Source: Elusimicrobiota bacterium (GTDB lineage: Bacteria; Elusimicrobiota; Elusimicrobia; UBA1565; UBA9628). Taken from it: DNA of 5,950 nt. The stretch is taken from NCBI GenBank assembly GCA_023249695.1, contig JAHFCD010000168.1, positions 1 to 5,950 of the forward strand, in the 5' to 3' direction. Made by a program: the position numbers and the translations under genes. Under the pieces are notes generated by a model. The model saw nothing but the letters and a program-made list of their open reading frames with translations. It was not told where the DNA came from and ran no database searches. Below are positions 1 through 5,077 of this stretch, piece by piece (positions within the stretch are counted from its first letter, which is position 1; each line of letters begins with the position of its first letter).

Positions 1-2
1 CG

Positions 3-422
3 CGTCTGTCGGCGTGGCTCATCGAATTCGGCGTGATGGCCGGGGCGTTCGTTTTGACGGCGGCCATGATGGAGGGCGGAGTCGGCTTGACTGAGGCGTT
101 CCGCCGGCTCGACGTCCATGACGCGAAGTCCGCGCGGAAGATATTGTTCTTCGCGGGCGCGGCGACCGCGGCCATGGCCGAATCGGGCACGAGCTTCGTG
201 GTGCTGGCCAACCTCGGAGGCGTGACCCTCAGCGCCGCGGCGGCCAACATCCTGCCCGGCCTGTTCGGGGACGTCACGCCTCGGTCGATGTTCGTCATTT
301 TCTGCGTGCCGGCGTTCACGCTCGTCGTGGCCGCGACCGCGCTCGTCACGGTGGCGCATATGACGGCGATGGCGTGCCTGGCCGTCGCCGCCGATCTGCA
401 CGCGCGCCGACGCCTCGTCTAG
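3..422 (+). CDS. C-terminal part of an unrecognised multi-pass membrane protein
   Basis: The reading frame is open from the first bases of the window and ends at TAG 420-422, giving about 139 residues of C-terminal sequence; the true start lies upstream. Three hydrophobic stretches are visible. One is near the beginning (from WLIEFGVMAG). A longer one sits in the middle (KILFFAGAATAAMAESG and the Ala/Leu-rich run after it). The last, beginning MFVIFCVPAFTLVVAAT, runs to near the end, and the protein finishes with a short basic tail (HARRRLV) that probably faces the cytoplasm. A polar linker (EAFRRLDVHDAKSARK) separates the first two. This pattern fits an inner-membrane protein with at least three to four helices in the visible part. 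I do not recognise the family. It converges with the minus-strand gene ending at 492. High GC and Ala/Val-rich composition match the host-like right half of the window. Confidence 0.75.
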   Translation, partial: RLSAWLIEFGVMAGAFVLTAAMMEGGVGLTEAFRRLDVHDAKSARKILFFAGAATAAMAESGTSFVVLANLGGVTLSAAAANILPGLFGDVTPRSMFVIFCVPAFTLVVAATALVTVAHMTAMACLAVAADLHARRRLV

Positions 423-473
423 GGGCGCCTCCATCGACGACGCGGGGATATGGAGCGATACCTACGGAGTTCC

Positions 474-486
474 CGGGGCGTCCCCG
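474..486. terminator. Small GC hairpin between convergent genes
   Basis: CGGGG-CGT-CCCCG forms a 5-bp perfect stem with a 3-base loop in the short gap between the plus-strand membrane gene (stop at 422) and the minus-strand gene ending at 492. It lies just past the stop codon of the minus-strand gene. Neither strand has a U-tract after it, so it is not a classical intrinsic terminator. It may only stabilise transcript ends, or may be chance in GC-rich DNA. The rest of 423-491 shows nothing else. Confidence 0.25.
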
Positions 487-491
487 TGAGA

Positions 492-1280
492 TTAACCGCG
501 GCCGTCGGCCTCGCGCTCGATTCGCATCTCTCCGCGGCGCGAGAGAATTCCTCCGGCGCCCCTGCACTCTTCGCACCGCCGCCGCCAGGGAGCCCCGGCC
601 GCAACGGCAGGATCAAGCCCGAACCCGTCGACCTCATCCTGACCGACATACGCGGGGAAATTCCAGACCGCCGGATAATGGATCAGGGCAACGCTGTCCA
701 GCGGATCGGCCCCGAATCCCTGGAAGCATCCTTTGAACAGGATCTGAAAGATGCCCGGCTCCGACATGCCGGTGAGTTCCCCGGATATGACTTTCGCGCG
801 GTGGCTGCGCAGTTCCTGGAATTCCTTCGTGCCGAGCGCCTGCGCCATCGGATCATGTATCGCCAATACTTCCGGCGGCAGGGTCGGCCCGCCTGCTGCG
901 CCGTCTTTCCTGATGCCAAGTCCGCGACACGCCGGGCATGGCAGATGCGCGGGAGACGAGGCGTCCATTTCCGGCGCGCAATAGGCCGATATCTTCGGCG
1001 GGTCGGAATCAACGACATTTACGGTTCCCACCTGCATGATTTCTGAGACGCGCTCCGCGTTCCAACCGCTTTCAGTTTTTGCGGAAAACCGAGTCATTAA
1101 AGCCAGGTTATAGAACCCCTTGCCTATGAACGGCCCGAGCGTCTTGAGCATGAGGTCGCTTGCAGGACGGAAATAGTCGCGCTTCCACTCTTTAATGTTT
1201 CCTGCCTTCCATTCCTCAAAAAAGCAGTCTCTCAAGCTCCGGTCCAATTTATCAAACAGCGGTATATTTTCCACTTTCAT
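492..1280 (-). CDS. Unrecognised protein with two DnaJ-type CxxCRGxG zinc-binding motifs
   Basis: This 262-residue protein starts at ATG 1280-1278. A GGAG lies 10 bases upstream, and the preceding gene stops only 6 bases before the start, so the two are very likely co-transcribed. The N-terminal 90 residues are rich in aromatic and charged residues (EEWKAGNIKEWKRDYF) and look like a folded helical domain. At residues 115-122 is CPACRGLG and at 236-243 CEECRGAG, both matching the CxxCxGxG half-site used by DnaJ-type zinc fingers; C101 is a further cysteine near the first. In DnaJ four such repeats are clustered, whereas here two are about 115 residues apart. There is no J domain, signal peptide or membrane segment. 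The pair could form one zinc site closing a long loop; this is inference. The last 50 codons are more GC-rich than the rest, so the C-terminus may have been altered at the island edge. Confidence 0.75.
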   Translation of the reverse strand: MKVENIPLFDKLDRSLRDCFFEEWKAGNIKEWKRDYFRPASDLMLKTLGPFIGKGFYNLALMTRFSAKTESGWNAERVSEIMQVGTVNVVDSDPPKISAYCAPEMDASSPAHLPCPACRGLGIRKDGAAGGPTLPPEVLAIHDPMAQALGTKEFQELRSHRAKVISGELTGMSEPGIFQILFKGCFQGFGADPLDSVALIHYPAVWNFPAYVGQDEVDGFGLDPAVAAGAPWRRRCEECRGAGGILSRRGEMRIEREADGRG

Positions 1281-1286
1281 CCGCGC

Positions 1287-1514
1287 TTATCTCCCCGAAC
1301 GGGGCACCTGCTCGTAGATGGGATTCTTGCAGGTGCCGTCTGGCTGCGGCGATCGTGCCACCACGCGCCCCGAGACCACGCACCGATAATTGCAGATGGG
1401 CGGCGCGCTGATGAGATTACACTGCTCAATGATGACCGGCGACGGCAGCACCTTCACATTCGCCTCGTCCGGGAATTGGCCCGTCGCATCTTGGCAGGCG
1501 GGGTAAAGGCGCAT
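1287..1514 (-). CDS. Small cysteine-containing hypothetical protein (75 aa)
   Basis: I chose ATG 1514-1512 (MRLYPACQDA) because AGGGAG sits 5 bases upstream of it. A longer TTG start at 1541 would add nine residues encoded inside a hairpin and has no ribosome-binding site. The 75-residue product carries five cysteines (residues 7, 32, 41, 45 and 62), three of them in the segment QCNLISAPPICNYRC. It has a proline-rich, basic C-terminus and no signal peptide or membrane helix. The cysteine spacing could suit metal binding or disulfides, but no family is recognised. The stop TAA lies 6 bases before the start of the 262-aa CxxCRGxG protein, so the two probably form one transcription unit, and both being cysteine-motif proteins hints at related roles. 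Short length limits certainty that it is expressed. Confidence 0.6.
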   Translation of the reverse strand: MRLYPACQDATGQFPDEANVKVLPSPVIIEQCNLISAPPICNYRCVVSGRVVARSPQPDGTCKNPIYEQVPRSGR

Positions 1515-1558
1515 AGGGACTCCCTGGGCCAAAAGGCCCAAAATGACAATGGGCCCAT
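1515..1558 (-). promoter_or_regulatory. Leader with nested, mutually exclusive hairpins upstream of the 75-aa gene
   Basis: Three inverted repeats are packed directly before the start codon at 1514. AGGGA-C-TCCCT (1515-1525) covers the ribosome-binding site. TGGGCC-AAAA-GGCCCA (1525-1540) is a perfect 6-bp stem with a 4-base loop. ATGGGCCCAT (1549-1558) is a perfect 10-bp palindrome. The TGGGCC of the third element can also pair with GGCCCA at 1535-1540, so the structures compete. On the transcript this could sequester or release the ribosome-binding site, or the palindromes could be a protein-binding operator. No U-tract follows, which argues against an intrinsic terminator. The function is inferred from symmetry and position only. 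Confidence 0.4.
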
Positions 1559-1624
1559 CATACTACATAGGAGTCAAATGTGCGGCGGGAAGATTCCAGC
1601 CGGCAGGGACACGCGGCGGGCAGG

Positions 1625-1636
1625 CCGCATATGCGG
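1625..1636. repeat. 12-bp perfect palindrome CCGCATATGCGG
   Basis: A perfect 12-bp palindrome lies 4 bases past the stop codon (1641-1643) of the TIR/NDT-like gene, in the gap between the upstream gene pair and the downstream small-gene pair. It could be the binding site of a dimeric regulator, such as the winged-helix-like partner encoded in this block, or a weak RNA hairpin at the 3' end of the transcript. The rest of the gap (1559-1624) has no convincing -35/-10 pair in minus orientation. Confidence 0.4.
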
Positions 1637-1640
1637 AAAT

Positions 1641-2213
1641 CTAGGGAGCGGTTGGAGGGGTTTTTGCGGCGTTCCGGCGCTGCCAAATCAGCGGAGCGAG
1701 ATTATTCTCTAGCTGCTCTTTCAGATGGGCGAAGCTCTTGTACGGATCATAGGTGAGCGGCAGATCGCCTTGCAGGTTGCTTATGTCCTCAATCGGAGTC
1801 AGGCCCTTCCGGAAAAAGAAGCGCGAATCCCGGCGCATTGCCTCGTCTGCAAAAGCCGTCGCAATACCGAATTCGTGTATCACATTGAGGCAGTAGCGCT
1901 TCTCCAATCCGTCCAGGGGAGCATCATTGGCCGGAAGCTCCATGTCCTTGTAGCCGGACAGGTCAAAAATCGCAAAGTCGCAGTTTTTGATAAGCGTCCG
2001 TATCTTCACTGCGAGCTTCTTGGAAAACAGCAGCCCGCTTTGAATATCAGGGTTCGCCTCCCCGAACGCTTCCAGCAGGGCCTTGTTATTGGTGTTAGAA
2101 AGGATGGGATACACCTTGGAGTCGGACTCGGAACAGGCGGCCACTGCGTCCGTGATAGTCCGGTACGGCCCATTCCGCGCAAAATCGCAGGCGACGAACA
2201 CAGTGAAGTTCAT
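1641..2213 (-). CDS. Predicted TIR / nucleoside 2-deoxyribosyltransferase-like fold protein
   Basis: The 190-residue protein begins with a hydrophobic strand (FTVFVACDF, residues 3-11), as expected for the first strand of a flavodoxin-like nucleotide-binding fold. A helix and strand pattern follows, then the signature block KNCDFAIFDLSGY (76-88) and LNVIHEFGIATAF (109-121). In nucleoside 2-deoxyribosyltransferases and related TIR-like NAD-cleaving domains, a similar 'sDxxIxDxT...NVxxElGxA' block carries the catalytic glutamate; here E114 is the candidate. The C-terminal region (Tyr155 to Trp177) looks helical, with a proline-rich tail. There is no signal peptide. The start ATG overlaps the TGA of the upstream gene (ATGA, bases 2213-2210), with no ribosome-binding site of its own, so translation is probably coupled. 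The fold is inferred from motif pattern and NAD or nucleotide cleavage is unproven. A 5'-nucleotide-sensing role is an alternative. Confidence 0.7.
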   Translation of the reverse strand: MNFTVFVACDFARNGPYRTITDAVAACSESDSKVYPILSNTNNKALLEAFGEANPDIQSGLLFSKKLAVKIRTLIKNCDFAIFDLSGYKDMELPANDAPLDGLEKRYCLNVIHEFGIATAFADEAMRRDSRFFFRKGLTPIEDISNLQGDLPLTYDPYKSFAHLKEQLENNLAPLIWQRRNAAKTPPTAP

Positions 2214-2833
2214 GGGATGCGATAGAAGCGGCGGCTGCCGACATTAATAAGCTCCAAGCGCCCCGTGCGATGAAGCGTTTCGCAGGCCTCAATGACTCCG
2301 GCCTCTGGCAAGCCCAGCCCCTCGGCAATAAGCGACGGCGCGGCAGGAGTATTGGACGAGTTGAAGATATTGATCTTCGCCATCCGGAGATAATCAAGCA
2401 CCAGCTCCGAGGGATGGAAGCTGATGCGCTCAACCCGGGTGCCGCGCATGTTCTGCGGGATATAGGTGTCGGGAACCGGCTCCGGGACTGTTGCCTCGCT
2501 GCCCTGGGTCAGGATGCAGAGCGCGTCGGGAACGCCGAGCTGCGCAAGCTGCCCGCGCAGGCGCTGCAACCGGAGCTGCGCCTCGTTTTCCAACATCCCC
2601 ACATTTCCGATTACGATCAGATAGGCGCGAAGTGTTCTTCCTTCATCGTCCTGCACTGCGAGGTCCGCATCGGGAAGTCCGATGTTTCCTGTCTGGCCCA
2701 TGATCCAGGCCTTGATATTGGTGTCGTGGAATATCGAGGGGTCGCGTTGCACATAGAAATTCGTGTGCCCGGCCACATGGAGGCGGCGGATCGCAGCTTC
2801 AAGCGCAGTGCGGTATTGTTCCGGTGTCGGCAT
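2210..2833 (-). CDS. Two-part protein with C-terminal winged-helix-like region, partner of the TIR/NDT-like protein
   Basis: The 207-residue protein starts at ATG 2833-2831 with only a weak AGG 5 bases upstream. A TACAAT hexamer (2848-2843) lies so close that the transcript could be nearly leaderless, but no good -35 is seen. Residues 1-150 form an alpha/beta domain: an N-terminal helix (EQYRTALEAAIRRLHVAG), then strands around DADLAVQDDEG and RAYLIVIGNV, a long helix (ENEAQLRLQRLRGQLAQLG) and the strand DALCILTQG. The acidic PDAD and the following strand resemble the layout of a nuclease core, but the ExK half of PD-(D/E)xK is missing, so I do not call it a nuclease. Residues 163-207 (PAAPSLIAEGLGLPEAGVIE, then GRLELINVGSRRFYRI) read as a winged helix: helix, recognition helix and a beta wing. 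The ATGA overlap with the next gene points to a stoichiometric or functional pair. The family is not recognised. Confidence 0.75.
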   Translation of the reverse strand: MPTPEQYRTALEAAIRRLHVAGHTNFYVQRDPSIFHDTNIKAWIMGQTGNIGLPDADLAVQDDEGRTLRAYLIVIGNVGMLENEAQLRLQRLRGQLAQLGVPDALCILTQGSEATVPEPVPDTYIPQNMRGTRVERISFHPSELVLDYLRMAKINIFNSSNTPAAPSLIAEGLGLPEAGVIEACETLHRTGRLELINVGSRRFYRIP

Positions 2834-2870
2834 AACGGCCTGATTGTATCAAGAGCATGCGTGTGAAAGG

Positions 2871-3041
2871 TTAGGCGTCCTTCATCCTCTTCAGCGCGGC
2901 GGCAATCGTCTGGCTGATGCTGTGCTTCTTCCGTTTCATTTCTTCCGGCGTCGGCGGCTTGTAGGTGGCCTTCACCTTCCAGCCTTTCACGGTGCTTTCC
3001 GACGATGACTCGGCCGCGCCCTGCGCGTCGAGAAAATCCAT
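2871..3041 (-). CDS. Short basic hypothetical protein, possibly a 5'-truncated remnant at the island edge
   Basis: From ATG 3041-3039 this frame encodes 56 residues: an acidic Ser/Glu patch (AAESSSES), a strand-like WKVKATYK, the linker PPTPEEMKRKKH and a basic C-terminal helix (SISQTIAAALKRMKDA), ending at TAA 2873-2871. The amino-acid pattern is typical of real coding sequence. The frame stays open upstream for 13 more codons to a TGA at 3083-3081, and the residues just before the Met (DNKREF) read as a natural continuation. However, there is no other start codon, and the upstream DNA switches to GC-rich flank. GGGAG lies only 3 bases before the ATG. Either this is a complete small gene with a tight ribosome-binding site, or the end of a larger gene cut by the insertion boundary. 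It precedes the winged-helix-like gene by 37 bases and may be co-transcribed with it. Confidence 0.5.
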   Translation of the reverse strand: MDFLDAQGAAESSSESTVKGWKVKATYKPPTPEEMKRKKHSISQTIAAALKRMKDA

Positions 3042-3133
3042 GAACTCCCGTTTATTATCGGGGAATCCGCCGGCGGGCGTTCATCGGCTCTGCCCGCGCG
3101 GCGTTCGCCTCGAAGCGCTCTTCGGCGCGGCCG

Positions 3134-4012
<879 letters not shown>

Positions 4013-4025
4013 ATGATGCTCCTTT

Positions 4026-4079
4026 GGTCTCAAATCAAGACTAGGTCTCATTATGCGACTACTTGAAGGCGCCGCGCAA
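4026..4079 (-). promoter_or_regulatory. Candidate qorB promoter with paired TGAGACC operator repeats
   Basis: On the minus strand TTGCGC (4079-4074) and CATAAT (4055-4050) are separated by 18 bases. The -10 matches consensus at 5 of 6 positions and the -35 at 4 of 6. Just downstream, TGAGACC occurs twice as a direct repeat (4050-4044 and 4032-4026), 18 bp apart, flanking the expected transcription start near 4043. AGAC-TAG-GTCT (4038-4048) adds a small inverted repeat. Repeats straddling the start site and placed before the ribosome-binding site suggest a repressor operator, in line with quinone- or electrophile-responsive control of qorB in other bacteria. This is an inference, and no regulator gene is in the window. 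Confidence 0.5.
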
Positions 4080-4102
4080 GGAAACACGGAACTTCACGCC
4101 GC

Positions 4103-4122
4103 GGGCCGTCGAAGGACGGGCC
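4103..4122 (-). terminator. Stem-loop just after pldA
   Basis: GGGCCGTC (4103-4110) and GACGGGCC (4115-4122), read on the plus strand, pair over a GAAG loop (CTTC on the transcript). They give five perfect inner pairs, one mismatch, and two more G-C pairs. The stem begins 2 bases after the pldA stop codon. Only a weak T-containing stretch (GTGTTTCC) follows further on, so it is at best a weak or factor-assisted terminator. It would separate pldA from the qorB promoter. Confidence 0.35.
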
Positions 4123-4124
4123 GA

Positions 4125-5018
4125 TCAGCGCACGAAGGCGAGACCTATGCGGATCGCGGACGAACGCCGGTCGTAGCTGAGCACGCTTTCGCCGTAGCCC
4201 TCGAACCACTGCAGCATCGCGAAGGAGGCGAACCCCACGGCCGGGATCCGAACCGGGTGCGTCACGCCGACCTCCAGGCCGCCGCGATTGAAGCGCCTGC
4301 CTGTACGGCCGAATACGCTGACCGAAAGGCCGTCTTTTTTTCCGAAGACGGCCGTCCATTCGACGTAGCCGCGATAATCGGCGATGAGCGGGTTGTCCTC
4401 CAGACTGCCGAAGTAGGCGAATATCTTGGGAGCGAAGACGAGGTTCCAGCCGCCGAAGTCGCCGAACATGACGATCGGCCGCGCATAAGCGGTGTTGATG
4501 CTTCGGGAGGCGCCGCCGTCTTTCCCGTTGGATTCGTGCTGGACTCCGGCATGATAACCGAGCCAGTGGGCGCCGCCCCCCGCGGCGTAGGACTCCGACG
4601 GCGACAATGACGCCCAGAACAACTCCGGCATGTAGCTCGTGTCGAAGAACGGGCTCGATGGGGCGCCGGTATCCCAGAGGGCCCGCTGCGTATAGCCGAA
4701 ATAGACCCCGCGCAGATCGCCGTCCCCCGGCGCGCTGAAGAGGCGGTATTTGAAGCTGAGTTGATACTTCGCCTCGGGCGATTGCGGGCCGTAGACGATG
4801 TAAAGCGGCAAGTGGGGGGATATCCGTCCCAGCTCGCGCGTCCTGTCGAAGGCAGCGAAGGCCGGCTCGACGCCCGCCGGAGCGCCCGCGGCGGCCGCGG
4901 TCGCGGCCCAGGCGAAGAGAAGCCCCGCCGAGAGCAGCCCGGTCATGCCGCTGCTCGCTTCGCGGGGAGAACGACGTTTTTTCGCTTTGATTGCACTCTT
5001 CGCGCTGAAACTCAACAA
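4125..5018 (-). CDS. pldA: Outer membrane phospholipase A1 (OMPLA)
   Basis: This is a 12-strand beta-barrel lipase family that hydrolyses phospholipids in the outer leaflet of the outer membrane as a calcium-dependent dimer. The catalytic motif is fully present: HESNG with H161 and S163, then SRSIN with N175, matching E. coli H142/S144/N156 in exact spacing. S171 and D208 (in EDNP) correspond to calcium-site residues. YRGYVEW, the GGLEVGVTHPV strand and GYGESVLSYD near the end are also family landmarks. The length (297 aa) is typical. I take TTG 5018-5016 as the start: GGAGG lies 7 bases upstream, and it supplies a basic n-region (KAKKRR) before the hydrophobic core GLLSAGLLFAWAATAAAA and an Ala-rich cleavage zone. 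The internal ATG at 4946 has no ribosome-binding site and no positive charge before the core. The last residue is Arg after AFV, not the usual terminal aromatic. It follows the alkene reductase by 59 bases on the same strand. Confidence 0.95.
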   Translation of the reverse strand: MLSFSAKSAIKAKKRRSPREASSGMTGLLSAGLLFAWAATAAAAGAPAGVEPAFAAFDRTRELGRISPHLPLYIVYGPQSPEAKYQLSFKYRLFSAPGDGDLRGVYFGYTQRALWDTGAPSSPFFDTSYMPELFWASLSPSESYAAGGGAHWLGYHAGVQHESNGKDGGASRSINTAYARPIVMFGDFGGWNLVFAPKIFAYFGSLEDNPLIADYRGYVEWTAVFGKKDGLSVSVFGRTGRRFNRGGLEVGVTHPVRIPAVGFASFAMLQWFEGYGESVLSYDRRSSAIRIGLAFVR

Positions 5019-5077
5019 TGCGAGCCCTCCCCGATCCTCGAAGAACTGCTTCGTTCCCCTGAGCCGTGCGCCCGCAA

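Larger units (their letters stand above)
492..3083 (-). other. Lower-GC block of five minus-strand accessory genes (putative island)
   Basis: Five genes without recognised housekeeping functions lie on one strand between a host-like membrane gene and qorB. Composition shifts from about 50-60% GC inside to over 70% on the right; hand counts are 31/60 for bases 1861-1920 and 50/60 for 3421-3480. The right edge is sharp, at about 3060-3083, where the AT-rich tract TTTATTATC gives way to GC-rich DNA and a 10-bp palindrome CCGCCGGCGG (3067-3076). The left edge is less clear because the last 50 codons of the 262-aa gene are already GC-rich. I found no integrase, transposase, tRNA or flanking direct repeat, so mobility is inferred only from composition and content. 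Confidence 0.45.

Noticed and set aside
450..1046. 198-codon plus-strand frame opposite the CxxCRGxG protein
   Set aside because: The composition is Arg/Ala/Pro-rich as expected of an antisense shadow in GC-rich DNA. The minus-strand frame has a ribosome-binding site, tight spacing to its neighbour and clear motifs.
1578..1712. Plus-strand 44-codon frame starting MCGGK with a good AGGAG 4 bases upstream
   Set aside because: It runs antisense over the end of the TIR/NDT-like gene, has low-complexity Gly/Arg composition, no clear promoter and no recognisable motif. The ribosome-binding match is probably chance, though it is the best plus-strand start in the block.
2210..2833. Possible PD-(D/E)xK nuclease core in the 207-aa protein
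   Set aside because: An acidic PDAD followed by a hydrophobic strand is present, but the strand leads into IGN without the ExK residues, so nuclease activity is not supported.
2270..2866. Long plus-strand frame opposite the winged-helix-like gene
   Set aside because: Shadow of the minus-strand gene; there is no coherent domain pattern, and the ATGA coupling supports the minus strand.
651..3074. Matching CGGGGAA at both ends of the low-GC block as an insertion-site repeat
   Set aside because: Only 7 bases are shared and the positions do not coincide with either composition edge; expected by chance.
3111..3124. CGAAG-CGCT-CTTCG hairpin after qorB as a terminator
   Set aside because: The stem is only 5 bp, there is no U-tract, and such hairpins are frequent by chance in DNA this GC-rich.
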